Positions 17,614 to 27,346 of a DNA stretch of 64,000 bases are shown here, piece after piece. A program made the position numbers and the translations under genes. The DNA comes from Bacillus sp. B-jedd (GTDB taxonomy: Bacteria; Bacillota; Bacilli; Bacillales; Cytobacillaceae): the NCBI RefSeq assembly GCF_000821085.1, contig NZ_CCXR01000001.1, forward strand, positions 4,175,001-4,239,000, given 5' to 3'. A model generated the notes under the pieces. The model saw only the letters and a list, made by a program, of their open reading frames with translations, ran no database searches and was not told where the DNA came from. Position 1 is the first letter of the stretch, and every line of letters begins with the position of its first letter.

Positions 17614-17788
17614 ATAGGTTGAAATAAAGATTGGGATCAAATTGGAACGATGTGGTTGATTTCCGCTCCGGGCATTTCGCTTTCCGCGGGGCATCAGTGG
17701 AGCCTCCTCGTCGCGTTGCTCCTGTGGGGTCTCCACTTGCTGCTCTATCCCGCAGGAGTCTACATGCCTGAGCTCCAATCAACCAGCT
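17614..17788 (-). repeat. Bacillaceae-type intergenic repeat, short copy
   Basis: Read on the minus strand it starts AGCTGGTTGATTGGAGCT, continues with GCGGGATAGAGCAGCAAGTG, GAGGAGGCTCC and CCCCGCGGAAAGCGAAATG, and ends AATCTTTATTTCAACCTAT. The same ends and blocks recur at 60470-61039 in opposite orientation. Such GC-rich intergenic elements are common in Bacillaceae genomes and often give spurious small ORFs. The rest of the 17794-17979 gap shows nothing identifiable. Confidence 0.85.
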
Positions 17789-17979
17789 ATTCAAATTAAA
17801 GAGTGTAACTATTAAGTTTAATCTATATAGACTCTACTTATACAAAACTTGCTTAAATGAACAAAACTTAATTGAGTTTTTTCTCTTGATTTTGTTTTAC
17901 AGGCTCGAATACCATTTCCAGAAAAACAAGTTGCAAGCAGTTTTTCTATCTGAGGATATGAAGTTTTCTTGTGAATCCC

Positions 17980-18711
17980 TTAAACCATTTTCACCAAAAC
18001 CTGTACGATCAGAATGACCGTGGCGGCACGCAAAATTGGTTTCACGTAGCGTGGATCCAGTTTCTCGGCAATCCTGACGCCGAGCTGGGCGCCGGTAACG
18101 GAACCCGCCATTAGCGCGAACGTCATTGGCCAGATTATTTTGCCTGCGGAAATGTACATTGCGGCTGCGCCAATGCAGCTTGAGAAAGTCGCGAGCCGCA
18201 CGAGGGCGACTGCCTTGACGTACGAAATGTTCAAATAGCCGAACAGATAAAACATCAATGTCCCCTGCCCCGGCCCGAACAGCCCATCATATATACCAAT
18301 GCCATAAAGGCCAGGTACACTTACTTTGTTTACGGTTAATGGTTTTGTTCCGGAAAAGTCCCTCTTGCCTCGAAAGGAAGTCAGGAAAGCAAACGTCAGC
18401 AAAATCAGTGCAATGATGTTCATGTTTTCCGCAGGGATTTTCGAGGCAATGAAGCCGCCGGTCATTCCTCCCCCAATACTGACCGGAATGATCCACCACG
18501 ATTCTCTCATTGATATTTGTTTATTTCGATAAAGGTAATAAAAGCTGGAAAATGAACTGACTGTATTTGAAACTTTGTTGGCCCCAATTGCCGAATGGAC
18601 CGGCATGCCTAGCAGAAGCATCACTGGAAGGTTCACCATCCCTCCCCCACCAATCAGTGTGCCAATCGCCGTTGCAAAGATTCCAATGAAAAACAAAATG
18701 ATATATTCCAT
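17980..18711 (-). CDS. TSUP (TauE/SafE) family membrane transporter
   Basis: A 243-residue membrane protein with about eight hydrophobic helices. The start at 18711 (MEYIILFFIGIFATAIGTLIGGGG) follows GGAGGTG and is preferred over a longer reading. The two family glycine/proline signatures appear in each half: IGGGGMVNLPVMLLLG with HSAIGANKVSNT, and YDGLFGPGQGT with ALVRLATFSSC. TSUP proteins export sulfite, sulfoacetate or related organosulfur anions; the substrate is not deducible. No partner gene is adjacent. Confidence 0.88.
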   Translation of the reverse strand: MEYIILFFIGIFATAIGTLIGGGGMVNLPVMLLLGMPVHSAIGANKVSNTVSSFSSFYYLYRNKQISMRESWWIIPVSIGGGMTGGFIASKIPAENMNIIALILLTFAFLTSFRGKRDFSGTKPLTVNKVSVPGLYGIGIYDGLFGPGQGTLMFYLFGYLNISYVKAVALVRLATFSSCIGAAAMYISAGKIIWPMTFALMAGSVTGAQLGVRIAEKLDPRYVKPILRAATVILIVQVLVKMV

Positions 18712-18853
18712 CGCCGCACCTCCTACTTCCAGTATAAGCAGCCACTTGCGTTTAGGATATTTTATGTTATTAATCGAAATACATAAGAACTCCTTATGAC
18801 TATACCAAAACAAAAAGCCCGCCCGGCGCCAGAGAAGAGCACCGGGAACAGGC

Positions 18854-20137
18854 TTATGAAAAGAAGTATAATTGAACAACAAACAGCAAACCGAATACGT
18901 AGATAAGCGGATGAACGTTCTTTCCTTTACCGCTTACGACCTTAATAATCGGATAGGTAATGAAGCCAAGCGCAATGCCGGTTGCAATGCTGGATGTCAA
19001 TGGCATGGAGAGAATCGTGATGAAGGCAGGGAATGCTTCATCAAGCTCGCGCCAGTTGATTTTTGCGAGCCCCTCCATCATGTAGCAGCCGACAATGATC
19101 AAAGCCGGTGCGGTAATCGCCGGCAGCCCGGCAATCGCGCCGACAAGAGGGGAAAAGAACAATGCCGCAAGCAGCAACCCCGCAGTTGTCAAGGCTGTCA
19201 GACCTGTCCGTCCCCCGGCCGCAACGCCGGTCGTTGATTCAATATTTGCCGTGGATGGGCTAGTTCCTAGCGCGGCGCCGACCGTAGTGGCGACCGCATC
19301 AGCGCTCAGTGCCGCTTTTGCCCGCGGAAGCTTGCCGTCCTTCATCAGTCCAGCCTGCTCTGTGACGCCAATTAGCGTGCCTGTTGTATCAAAAATTGTC
19401 ACGAGCAGGAATGCAAACACTACCGTATATAATCCGTGGGAGAAAACTCCGCCAAGGTCGAAATCAAAGAATACCAATGCCGGCGGCGCGGATACGATGC
19501 CGTTCAGTTTCAGCATGCCCATAAAATAACCGATGACCGCTGTCACGAGCATTCCGATGAACAAGGCGCCTTTCACCTTACGCGCTAGCAAGATCAAGGT
19601 GATGAACAATCCAGCAATCGCCAGGAGAGTTCCTTTCTGATGCAGGTTGCCGATTGAGACAATTGTTTCTTTATTGGCAGCGACAATGCCAGCCATTTTT
19701 AAACCAAGAAAGGCGATAAACAGGCCGATTCCGGATGTAATCGCATGCTTCAGTGATTCCGGAATCGAATCGATCAGCATTTCGCGCAGCTTTGTCATCG
19801 ACAGCAGAAGGAACAGCACCCCGGCAATGAAGACAGTGCCGAGCACGATCTGATAGCTGACTCCCTGTGTAGCAACGACGCTCGCAAAATATGCGTTCAA
19901 CCCCATCCCGGGCGCAATTGCAACTGGATAATTGGCGAACAGGGCCATAATCAGCGTTCCGGTGACAGCGGCAATAATGGTTGCCGTGAACACTTGATTA
20001 AAAGGCACGCCCGCCGATGAAAGAATAGCCGGGTTTACCACAATAATATAGGCCATCGCCATAAATGTCGTCATGCCGGCGACTGCCTCAGTCTTTGCAT
20101 TCGTTTTAAATTCGTTCAATTTGAATAGGCGCTCCAT
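18854..20137 (-). CDS. NCS2-family purine permease (PbuG/AzgA type)
   Basis: A 427-residue transporter with about 13 hydrophobic segments. It starts at ATG 20137 after GGAGGG. AzgA-type signatures are TTFMAMAYIIVVNPAIL, IAPGMGLNAYFA, TVGAALGTSPSTANIESTTGVAAGGRTGL and PALIIVGCYMMEGL. The family imports hypoxanthine/guanine or adenine by proton symport. The upstream PurR-type operator overlapping a sigma-A promoter supports purine control, as for B. subtilis pbuG. It is followed by an imperfect hairpin at its 3' end. Confidence 0.9.
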   Translation of the reverse strand: MERLFKLNEFKTNAKTEAVAGMTTFMAMAYIIVVNPAILSSAGVPFNQVFTATIIAAVTGTLIMALFANYPVAIAPGMGLNAYFASVVATQGVSYQIVLGTVFIAGVLFLLLSMTKLREMLIDSIPESLKHAITSGIGLFIAFLGLKMAGIVAANKETIVSIGNLHQKGTLLAIAGLFITLILLARKVKGALFIGMLVTAVIGYFMGMLKLNGIVSAPPALVFFDFDLGGVFSHGLYTVVFAFLLVTIFDTTGTLIGVTEQAGLMKDGKLPRAKAALSADAVATTVGAALGTSPSTANIESTTGVAAGGRTGLTALTTAGLLLAALFFSPLVGAIAGLPAITAPALIIVGCYMMEGLAKINWRELDEAFPAFITILSMPLTSSIATGIALGFITYPIIKVVSGKGKNVHPLIYVFGLLFVVQLYFFS

Positions 20138-20216
20138 CGAGATGCCCTCCTGTAAATTAAAAATTCCCATCGCGAAAATGGGCATAAAAAGTATATTTAT
20201 ATAAGAACCATATGCA

Positions 20217-20264
20217 ATAATAAGCGAATGTTACTGTTTAGTCAATATGTATTGTTCGTGTTTT
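20217..20264 (-). promoter_or_regulatory. Sigma-A promoter overlapped by twin PurR boxes
   Basis: On the minus strand AAAACACGAACAAT (20251-20264) and the inverted box AACATTCGCTTATT (20219-20232) match the PurBox pair of B. subtilis pur genes. They flank TTGACT (20240-20245), which with TATTAT (20217-20222) forms a promoter with 17-base spacing. The rest of the gap up to 20439 has no recognised signal. Confidence 0.75.
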
Positions 20265-20439
20265 TATTTCCATTTAACGTTTCTTTCTAGTAAAGCACCC
20301 CTTTATTGCGATATAGGCGAATATAACTTCCAATTTCCCTTATGTGAAACTCCCTCCCACAGTTCATGTAAAATCTGGCAACCGAATAATTGTTGCTATA
20401 GAATAATAGTAATAGAAGTTAAAAATGTGGTGATACGTT

Positions 20440-21135
20440 TTGTTTACTCTTATGCTCGTTGAAGATGATGAAACATTGTATGGCGAAATAAAGGAGCGTT
20501 TAACGCAGTGGTCCTACGAGGTACACGGGGTCAAGGATTTCGGCAATGTCCTTCAGGAGTATACCGTCATTCAGCCAGATCTTGTTATCATCGATATCCA
20601 ATTGCCGAAATTTGATGGTTTCCATTGGTGCAGGCTTATCCGCGCCCATTCGAACGTGCCAATTTTATTCCTCTCATCCCGGGACCATCCCGCCGACATG
20701 GTCATGTCAATGCAGCTTGGTGCTGATGACTTTATCCAGAAACCGTTTCACTTTGATGTCCTGATTGCGAAAATCCAGGCCATTTTACGACGAGTACATA
20801 ATTATGCTGCAGATCAGCCGGCTTCCCTGAAAGTCTGGTGCGGTGCCAGCCTGAATTTTGAAAAAGGCACAGTCGGCAATGAGACCGGCTTGGTAGAATT
20901 AACCCGAAATGAAAGCTTTATCTTAAAGATCCTGATTGAACAAAAGAACAAAATCGTCAGCCGCGAAGAGCTTATTACTGCACTTTGGGATGACGAACGG
21001 TTTGTTAGTGACAATACGCTAACCGTGAATATTAACCGATTAAGAAAGAAGCTTGATGATATCGGCCTTGGACATTTCATTGAAACAAAGATTGGCCAAG
21101 GGTACATGGCGATCGAAGAAGGTATGTCGCTATGA
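20440..21135 (+). CDS. BceR-like response regulator (OmpR family)
   Basis: A 231-residue two-domain regulator. Its receiver domain has the acidic pocket MLVEDDE, phosphorylation site VIIDIQLPKFDG (about D53) and switch residues FLSSRD and KPFHFD. A winged-helix DNA-binding domain follows (ELTRNESFILKILIEQ...SDNTLTVNINRLRKKL). It starts with TTG at 20440 after GTGGTGA; a later ATG would cut the receiver. It overlaps the sensor kinase gene by four bases and belongs to the BceRS-BceAB type of peptide-antibiotic sensing and detoxification modules. Confidence 0.9.
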   Translation: MFTLMLVEDDETLYGEIKERLTQWSYEVHGVKDFGNVLQEYTVIQPDLVIIDIQLPKFDGFHWCRLIRAHSNVPILFLSSRDHPADMVMSMQLGADDFIQKPFHFDVLIAKIQAILRRVHNYAADQPASLKVWCGASLNFEKGTVGNETGLVELTRNESFILKILIEQKNKIVSREELITALWDDERFVSDNTLTVNINRLRKKLDDIGLGHFIETKIGQGYMAIEEGMSL

Positions 21136-22136
21136 TAAAAGCTTTCCTGATTGAAAGGCGCAGCTGGATCTCCTTGGTTACCCTGCTCCAGGCACTCGCC
21201 CTGTTCATTGCCTACCTTGACCCAGCGATTCCCTTCAGGCCAGTTCTTTATATTGTCTTTTTATCATTAGCGATATTCATTCCTTTCTTGCTCTACCGCT
21301 TTCAAAAGGAAACCCGGTTTTACAAAAACCTTTCCTTTATGGATTCCTCACTGGATTTAACAAACATTAGCGAACCGGCGAGCCCTTTTGAAAAAATGGC
21401 CTTTGAAAGCCTGATTGCCCAAACTGAATATATGAAGCGCGAAACTTCATCCAATCACGGAAAACTGGAGCAAGAAAAAGATGAACTCTTATCATGGATT
21501 CATGAAGTGAAGACCCCTTTGACAGCAATGCAGCTGATTATCGATCGGCTTGAAGACCGGACAGCAAAGGCAAGTCTCCAATACGAATGGCTCCGAATTC
21601 ATCTGCTTCTCGACCAGCAACTCCATCAGAAGCGGCTGCCGTTCATGGAAAATGACCTCTTCATCGAAAACACCGATTTAAAAGCGGTCCTCTATACCGA
21701 GATTAAAAACTTGCAGTCATGGTGCATGCAAAAAGGGATTGGTTTCGAGGTTGATTTGAAGGTTGCAGAGATCACTTCCGATGCGAAATGGCTCGCTTTC
21801 ATTATTAGGCAGCTGTTAACAAACGCTGTTAAATACAGCGATTCATCCGATATTGAAATCCGGAGCTATCTCCGCGGCGGACAGGCAATTCTGGAGGTGA
21901 AGGACAGTGGGTGCGGCATCGCATCGAGGGATTTGCCCCGTATTTTTGAAAAAGGCTTCACCTCCACAACGAAGCACCATGACAATAAAGCGACTGGAAT
22001 GGGCCTTTATCTGGCAAAAAGAGCAGCCGATTCCTTAAAAATCGAAATTGTAACCCACTCATTCCCGGGGAAAGGAAGTACCTTTACTTTGGTCTTTCCA
22101 AAAAGGAATGCCTTTACAGAACTTACGGGCATGTGA
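21132..22136 (+). CDS. BceS-like intramembrane-sensing histidine kinase
   Basis: A 334-residue kinase with two closely spaced N-terminal helices (about 12-55) and almost no extracellular loop, the hallmark of intramembrane-sensing BceS kinases. Signals come through the ABC transporter. The H-box is LLSWIHEVKTPLTAMQL (His about 127), followed by N-box QLLTNAVKYS, G1 VKDSGCGIA and G2 TGMGLYLAKRA. ATG overlaps the response regulator stop (ATGA). Confidence 0.92.
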   Translation: MIKAFLIERRSWISLVTLLQALALFIAYLDPAIPFRPVLYIVFLSLAIFIPFLLYRFQKETRFYKNLSFMDSSLDLTNISEPASPFEKMAFESLIAQTEYMKRETSSNHGKLEQEKDELLSWIHEVKTPLTAMQLIIDRLEDRTAKASLQYEWLRIHLLLDQQLHQKRLPFMENDLFIENTDLKAVLYTEIKNLQSWCMQKGIGFEVDLKVAEITSDAKWLAFIIRQLLTNAVKYSDSSDIEIRSYLRGGQAILEVKDSGCGIASRDLPRIFEKGFTSTTKHHDNKATGMGLYLAKRAADSLKIEIVTHSFPGKGSTFTLVFPKRNAFTELTGM

Positions 22137-22156
22137 CAAAAATGTCACATGCTTTT
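22129..22156 (+). promoter_or_regulatory. Inverted repeat before the Bce transporter: BceR-type operator or terminator
   Basis: GCATGTGACA AAAA TGTCACATGC followed by TTTT. The core TGACA-N4-TGTCA fits the BceR-family operator pattern TNACA-N4-TGTNA, located about 90 bases before the ATPase gene. The ten-base stem with a T tail could also terminate the rs transcript. Both functions are possible. Confidence 0.6.
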
Positions 22157-22241
22157 CGTGTTTTGTTAGCTGAATCGAAGGAAAGCCCAAATAGCAGAAT
22201 GTAAGATTAAGCTATCGAAACAGTAGGAGTGTGTATAAAAA

Positions 22242-23003
22242 ATGAAGATACTGGAAGCAGCCAGGCTCGGAAAGTCATACGGCAATCGCTTTAACAGGCA
22301 GGAAGTATTGAAGTACCTGGACATCTCGATCGAAAAAGGCGAGTTTGTCGGTATTATGGGGGCCTCAGGGTCTGGCAAAACTACCCTTCTGAATGTCCTT
22401 TCTTCCATCGATCGGCCAAGTGCAGGATCAATCCGAATTGAAGGTAAGGAAATAACCGGCATGAAAGAGAAACAGCTCGCTGAATTCCGAAAAAACCATC
22501 TCGGTTTCATCTTTCAGGAATACAACTTGCTTGATACGTTAACGGTGAAGGAAAATATCCTTTTGCCACTATCGATAACGAAAACGCCGAAAAAAGAAGC
22601 GGATGAAATGTTTAAAGCAGTGGCCGATGAACTTGGCATTTATGAAATAAAAGATAAATACCCGAATGAACTATCCGGCGGACAGAAGCAGCGCACGTCA
22701 GCGGCAAGAGCGTTTATTCATGAGCCAAGCATCATTTTCGCCGATGAGCCAACAGGAGCCCTTGATTCCAAATCTGCCTCCGACCTACTCAACAAGCTGA
22801 GCCAATTAAACGACAAGCTCAAGGCGACGATTGTGATGGTCACCCATGATCCCGCAGCGGCAAGCTATTGCAGCAGAGTCATCTTCATCAAGGACGGACA
22901 GATCTATTCACAACTGATCAAAGGCGAAGAATCACGTCAATCGTTTTTTAAAGATATCATTAAAACCCAGGGTGTCCTAGGCGGTGTCCGGTATGAGCAT
23001 TAA
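22242..23003 (+). CDS. BceA-like ABC transporter ATPase
   Basis: A 253-residue MacB/BceA-type ATPase with Walker A GASGSGKT (about 40-47), Q-loop FIFQEYNLL, signature [16 protein letters not shown], Walker [13 protein letters not shown] and H-loop VTHDP. Such ATPases pair with ten-helix FtsX-type permeases. With the upstream kinase pair they sense and remove cell-wall-active peptide antibiotics such as bacitracin. RBS TAGGAGTG precedes ATG. The 3' end overlaps the permease gene by 11 bases. Confidence 0.93.
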   Translation: MKILEAARLGKSYGNRFNRQEVLKYLDISIEKGEFVGIMGASGSGKTTLLNVLSSIDRPSAGSIRIEGKEITGMKEKQLAEFRKNHLGFIFQEYNLLDTLTVKENILLPLSITKTPKKEADEMFKAVADELGIYEIKDKYPNELSGGQKQRTSAARAFIHEPSIIFADEPTGALDSKSASDLLNKLSQLNDKLKATIVMVTHDPAAASYCSRVIFIKDGQIYSQLIKGEESRQSFFKDIIKTQGVLGGVRYEH

Positions 23004-24933
23004 TTCCCTTATCTTCCGGAACCTGAGGAAAAATCTGAAAAATTACTATCTCTATGTCTTTGCATTAATTTTCAGCGTCGCATTGTATTTTGCCTTTGTC
23101 ACCCTGCAATTCGACCCGTCCATGAATGAGGCGAAAGGTTCTGTAAAAGGTGCTGCCGCCATCCGGGCAGCTTCCATCCTTCTAGTTGCCATTGTTACGG
23201 TCTTTCTTTTATTCGCCAATCGGATTTTTATGAAGCGGCGAAGCAAGGAGATTGGTTTATTTCAGCTGATTGGCATGACAAAGATGCGGATTTCAAGGAT
23301 TCTTACAGCGGAGAATTTCATTTTATATTATTCTTCAGTAGCCATCGGCGTTTTTGTTGGATTTTCATTTTCAAAATTGGTCAAGCTGATTCTCTTTAGA
23401 ATTATTAAAGTTGAAGAATTGGCTGCCCTGACTTTTTCACCGAATGCACTTTTGCAGACAGTCGTTGTCTTCACCCTTATCTTCATGGCAATGATGTTGA
23501 TGAATATAATTTTCATTAAAAGACAAAGCATCCTTTCACTGTTCCGGGTCACCTCTTCAACTGAAGCAACGGCAAAGAAACTTTCCGTTTGGGAGGCTGT
23601 AATGGGAATCTTGGGGATTGCCCTGATCGCCTCCGGTTATTTTATTTCTTCAAAATTATTCAGCGGCGATTTTATGACAATGAATGAACTGTTTGGCGCG
23701 ATGATTTTTATCCTGGGCTCTGTCATTATTGGCACCTATTTCTTTTACAAAGGGTCCGTCAGCTTTGTCTTTCACTTGATTAGGAATAAGAAAAATGGTT
23801 ATTTGAACATTAATGAAGTCCTTTCGCTTTCAGCCATCATGTTCCGAATGAAGTCGAACGCACTGCTGCTGACGGTGATCACAACCGTTTCCGCACTCGC
23901 AGTCGGCCTCCTTTCGCTCAGTTATATTTCCTATTACTCAGCGGAGAAATCAGCGATGGACAACGTAGCGGCAGACTTTGCTTTTGTGACGACAGAGGAC
24001 GCGGAAACGTTTACAGAAGCTTTAGAAAAGAACGGAATTCCCTTTCATGAAAAAAGAATCCCAGTCGTGATGGCCCATGCCGATTTGACTGATGTATTCG
24101 AAACGAACTTCGAGGATATGAATAGCGATCCATCTACAATGCCGGTCGCTGTCATTAGCGAAGCGGATGTAAAAGGTGCGAATCTGCCTCCAGGAGAAAC
24201 GTATTTCACAAGCTATAATGATGCCCTAAAGAAGTTCATGCCGATGAAAGACTCCGGGAGAATTAAGCTTAAGGGGAAACAAAAGACGATTCCGCTAACT
24301 TATCTCGGAATGAAGGACGGGCACTATATTTCCTTTCGCTTTAACGGAGGCGGTGCCCCGGTGGCTATTGTTGATCAAAGTGTTTTTGATCAGCTGGCCA
24401 AAGACCAGGTTGCGGACCAGCAGAAGGAATCTTCGCTTTATATCGGGATTACAATCAAGGATAAGGACAAATACAATGAAGCCAACACTCTCTTTAAAAA
24501 GGTTGATTTTGCAACCTTTTCGGATTCACGATTTGAAATGGCCGACCAACAGAAAATGATTTTCGGCCTAGTAATGTTCATTGTCGGCTTTCTCGGACTG
24601 ACTTTCCTGATTACTTCCGGCTGTATCCTTTACTTTAAGCAAATGGATGAAAGTGAGGATGAGAAGCCAAATTATACGATTCTTCGAAAGCTCGGCTTCA
24701 CCCAAGGCGACCTTCTTAAAGGGGTAAGGGCAAAGCAATTATTTAACTTTGGAATCCCGCTCGCCATCGGTCTTCTCCACGGCTATTTCGCCGTCCAGTC
24801 CGGCTGGTTCTTTTTCGGGTCAGAGTTATGGACGCCGATGTTGGCGGTGATGGCCGTATATACCGCCCTTTATTCTGTATTCGGGGTCCTCTCCGTCCAG
24901 TATTATAAGAAGACGATTAAAGAAGCTTTATAA
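22993..24933 (+). CDS. BceB-like ABC transporter permease (FtsX family)
   Basis: A 646-residue membrane protein with about ten helices and a large extracytoplasmic domain of roughly 200 residues (about 315-515) between helices 7 and 8. This is the architecture of BceB permeases, which bind antibiotic-lipid complexes and signal to the kinase. The N-terminus [25 protein letters not shown] and [17 protein letters not shown] are typical. The start is ATG 22993 (AGGCGGTG upstream) inside the ATPase gene end; GTG 22984 is an alternative. The target drug is not deducible. Confidence 0.92.
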   Translation: MSINSLIFRNLRKNLKNYYLYVFALIFSVALYFAFVTLQFDPSMNEAKGSVKGAAAIRAASILLVAIVTVFLLFANRIFMKRRSKEIGLFQLIGMTKMRISRILTAENFILYYSSVAIGVFVGFSFSKLVKLILFRIIKVEELAALTFSPNALLQTVVVFTLIFMAMMLMNIIFIKRQSILSLFRVTSSTEATAKKLSVWEAVMGILGIALIASGYFISSKLFSGDFMTMNELFGAMIFILGSVIIGTYFFYKGSVSFVFHLIRNKKNGYLNINEVLSLSAIMFRMKSNALLLTVITTVSALAVGLLSLSYISYYSAEKSAMDNVAADFAFVTTEDAETFTEALEKNGIPFHEKRIPVVMAHADLTDVFETNFEDMNSDPSTMPVAVISEADVKGANLPPGETYFTSYNDALKKFMPMKDSGRIKLKGKQKTIPLTYLGMKDGHYISFRFNGGGAPVAIVDQSVFDQLAKDQVADQQKESSLYIGITIKDKDKYNEANTLFKKVDFATFSDSRFEMADQQKMIFGLVMFIVGFLGLTFLITSGCILYFKQMDESEDEKPNYTILRKLGFTQGDLLKGVRAKQLFNFGIPLAIGLLHGYFAVQSGWFFFGSELWTPMLAVMAVYTALYSVFGVLSVQYYKKTIKEAL

Positions 24934-24945
24934 TTTTTGCAAAAA

Positions 24946-24981
24946 AAAGACAGCCGCGCCCTCAGGCAAACGGCTGTCTTT
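24946..24981. terminator. Bidirectional terminator after bceB-like gene
   Basis: AAAGACAGCCG pairs with CGGCTGTCTTT. It serves the convergent permease genes on both strands. Confidence 0.88.
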
Positions 24982-24993
24982 CGATTTGTGGCG

Positions 24994-26268
24994 TCAGATG
25001 GCGCCGAGTATGAAATACAGGAGGAAGAAAAAGGCGATGACGTACATCGTCACGGATACTTCCTGTTTCTTGCCGGTGACGAGCTTTACGATTGGGTAGG
25101 CAATGAAACCGAATGCGATTCCGTTGGCGATGCTGAAGGTGAGCGGCATCACGGCCAGCATGAGATAGGCCGGGAAAGCTTCAGTGAAATCATCAAATGG
25201 AATCTGTTTCAGGCTTTGGACCATGAGGCAGCCGACAATGATGAGCACCGGAGCGATTGCCTCGTTCGGAATGATTTTGAAAAAAGGCACCAGGAATAAA
25301 GCCGGAATAAACAATAGACCTGTTGTAAAAGACGTTAACCCAGTCCTTCCCCCAGCGGCAATCCCTGTCGCGGATTCAGCCGCGGTTGTTGTCGGGCTGC
25401 AGCCGAAAAGGGAAGCGAGGGCAACCGAGACGGAATTCGCTTGGAAGGACTTCTCGAATTTCGATTTATCGGGCAGCATCCCGAGCTGGGCGCCCATATT
25501 TTGAAAAATGATGACCATGGAAAGCGAAAAGACGGCAGTCCAGAAATTCACTGTACTGATCTGGCTGAAATCGTAGGCAAAGAAGATTTTATCGTAGCCG
25601 CCAAATGAAATACTGAAATCACGGAGCGGCGAGAAGTCGACAATGCCAAGGATCCCGCCAATGATGGTACCGGAAATAATGCCAATTAAAAAGTTGCCTT
25701 TTACATTTCGCAGGAAGAGCGGCAGGACGACCAAAAGGGTCAGCACCGTCGTCAGAGCGTGAGGGTCTCCGAAGTCACCCAGTTTAACGAAAGTCCCCTC
25801 GCTCGCGACAATGAGCCAGCCGTTTTTCAAGCCAAGGAACGCAATGAACAGCCCAATTCCCGCGGTCATGCCATGAACCATCGATGCGGGAATCGACTTC
25901 GATAAATACACTGCACCTTTTGTAAAGGCCGCTGCGATAAATACCAAACCCGCTATTAAAACCGCCGCAAGCGCCTGCTGCCACGTCAGGCCGAAGGAAA
26001 GCACAAGCGTAAAGACAAAAAAGGCATTGTCCCCCATTCCGGGAACTATGATGAGCGGCGAGTTGGCCCATAGCGCCATCAGCATGCAGCCGACGAAGCA
26101 GCAGATAAGCGTTGCGAGCGTGACCGCTTCGTAAGGCATGCCAGCTGTATTCAAAATCGCTCCGTTGACAACGATAATATAGGCAACCGTCATAAAAGAG
26201 GTGAGCCCGGCAAGCATTTCTTGCCGTATGGTTGTCTGTTCCGCCTGTATATTAAATATTTTATTCAC
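24994..26268 (-). CDS. NCS2-family purine permease, second paralog
   Basis: A 424-residue AzgA-type transporter with MTVAYIIVVNGAIL, IVPGMGDNAFF, LASLFGCSPTTTAAESATGIAAGGRTGL and APVLIIVGCLM. It differs from the first paralog in having GMGDN instead of GMGLN in the conserved loop, so its substrate range may differ. No purine riboswitch or PurR box is visible in the 120 bases upstream, which contain only the hairpin after the nup-like operon. It may therefore be expressed by read-through from that operon (inference). Confidence 0.88.
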   Translation of the reverse strand: MNKIFNIQAEQTTIRQEMLAGLTSFMTVAYIIVVNGAILNTAGMPYEAVTLATLICCFVGCMLMALWANSPLIIVPGMGDNAFFVFTLVLSFGLTWQQALAAVLIAGLVFIAAAFTKGAVYLSKSIPASMVHGMTAGIGLFIAFLGLKNGWLIVASEGTFVKLGDFGDPHALTTVLTLLVVLPLFLRNVKGNFLIGIISGTIIGGILGIVDFSPLRDFSISFGGYDKIFFAYDFSQISTVNFWTAVFSLSMVIIFQNMGAQLGMLPDKSKFEKSFQANSVSVALASLFGCSPTTTAAESATGIAAGGRTGLTSFTTGLLFIPALFLVPFFKIIPNEAIAPVLIIVGCLMVQSLKQIPFDDFTEAFPAYLMLAVMPLTFSIANGIAFGFIAYPIVKLVTGKKQEVSVTMYVIAFFFLLYFILGAI

Positions 26269-26292
26269 TATTAAAGTTCACCTCAATGCTTA

Positions 26293-26326
26293 AAGAGCCG
26301 GGTATCTTTCGCGATGCCCGGCTCTT
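26293..26326. terminator. Hairpin after nup-like operon
   Basis: AAGAGCCGGG pairs with CCCGGCTCTT. The T tail is weak on the minus strand, so read-through into the purine permease is plausible. Confidence 0.65.
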
Positions 26327-26389
26327 ATTTGCAAGGCTTTCTACTGTTCAATGTTGATGATACCATTGCGCATCAGTCGACTGCCAAGA

Positions 26390-27343
26390 TTATCTTTTGC
26401 CCACATCGTACGGTTCCCCAAGTGCTTTAGGCGCGCGGGAACGCCCGACAGCACCGATTAACACAAACAATGTCAATACGTATGGAAGCATATAGAATAT
26501 TTCGTTTGGAATGCTGGCAGCAAAATCGAAAATCTGGAACTGGTCCTTGACTGCCTGCGCGAGACCGAAGAATAAGGCGGCCAGCATCGCGCCAACCGGA
26601 TGCCACTTCCCGAAAATAACTGCAGCAAGGGCGATATAGCCTTGTCCGGATATAGTATTAAAGGCGAAATTGCTGTTAGATGTCAGAACAATCGTAGCGC
26701 CGCCGAGCGCTGCAAGCGAGCCGCTAAGAATGACAGCAATATAACGAGTCCGGTTTACTTTGATGCCTGCTGTGTCAGCGGCGCTAGGATGCTCGCCGAC
26801 CGACCGCAGCCTTAGCCCGGCCGATGTCTTGAACATGAAATAGTAAATGATGAAAACAGCTACAATTGCCAAATACGTCGTCGGATAAGCATTGAAAAAT
26901 ACCTTTCCGATAAACGGAATATCACTTAAATAAGGAATGGACACTTTGTGGAAAACATTTGTAAGCATTGGCGTTTCCGCAGAACCCTGAAAAATCATTT
27001 TAACAAAGAAGAAAGTTGAACTTGCGGCCAATATGTTAATAACGACACCGCTTACCACCTGGTTCGCTTTATATTTTATCGATGCGATGGCATGGATAAA
27101 TGAAAAGATTGTCGTAAAAACAAATGCTCCGAGCAACCCAAGCCAAGGTGACAAGCTGCCCATCCCGGCCGTTTCCGCATAATAAGCGATGATTGCGGAG
27201 AAAAACGCCCCGGAAACCATAAATCCTTCCAGACCAATATTAATTACCCCTGAACGCTCGGAGATAAGCCCGCCTAAAGCGGCAAAAATCAGGGCTGTCG
27301 AGAAAACCAATGTGCCATTAAGGAGATTTGCAAGAATATCCAT
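26390..27343 (-). CDS. nupQ: Nucleoside ABC transporter permease (NupQ/YufQ-like)
   Basis: A 317-residue BPD-type permease of the RbsC/YufQ group with about eight helices. It has the NIGLEGFMVSGAFF and GQGYIALAAVIFGKWHP signatures of purine-nucleoside permeases. The start follows GAAGGAGG three bases after the previous gene. It forms a heterodimeric channel with the upstream NupP-like protein and takes energy from the NupO-like ATPase. Confidence 0.9.
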   Translation of the reverse strand: MDILANLLNGTLVFSTALIFAALGGLISERSGVINIGLEGFMVSGAFFSAIIAYYAETAGMGSLSPWLGLLGAFVFTTIFSFIHAIASIKYKANQVVSGVVINILAASSTFFFVKMIFQGSAETPMLTNVFHKVSIPYLSDIPFIGKVFFNAYPTTYLAIVAVFIIYYFMFKTSAGLRLRSVGEHPSAADTAGIKVNRTRYIAVILSGSLAALGGATIVLTSNSNFAFNTISGQGYIALAAVIFGKWHPVGAMLAALFFGLAQAVKDQFQIFDFAASIPNEIFYMLPYVLTLFVLIGAVGRSRAPKALGEPYDVGKR

Positions 27344-27346
27344 ACC

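Noticed and set aside
17594..17794. 66-residue minus-strand frame
   Set aside because: It is a translation of the GC-rich intergenic repeat, a common source of false genes in Bacillaceae.
20138..20439. Purine riboswitch upstream of the NCS2 permease
   Set aside because: The conserved aptamer core and P1 were not found on the minus strand; PurR boxes explain the region instead.
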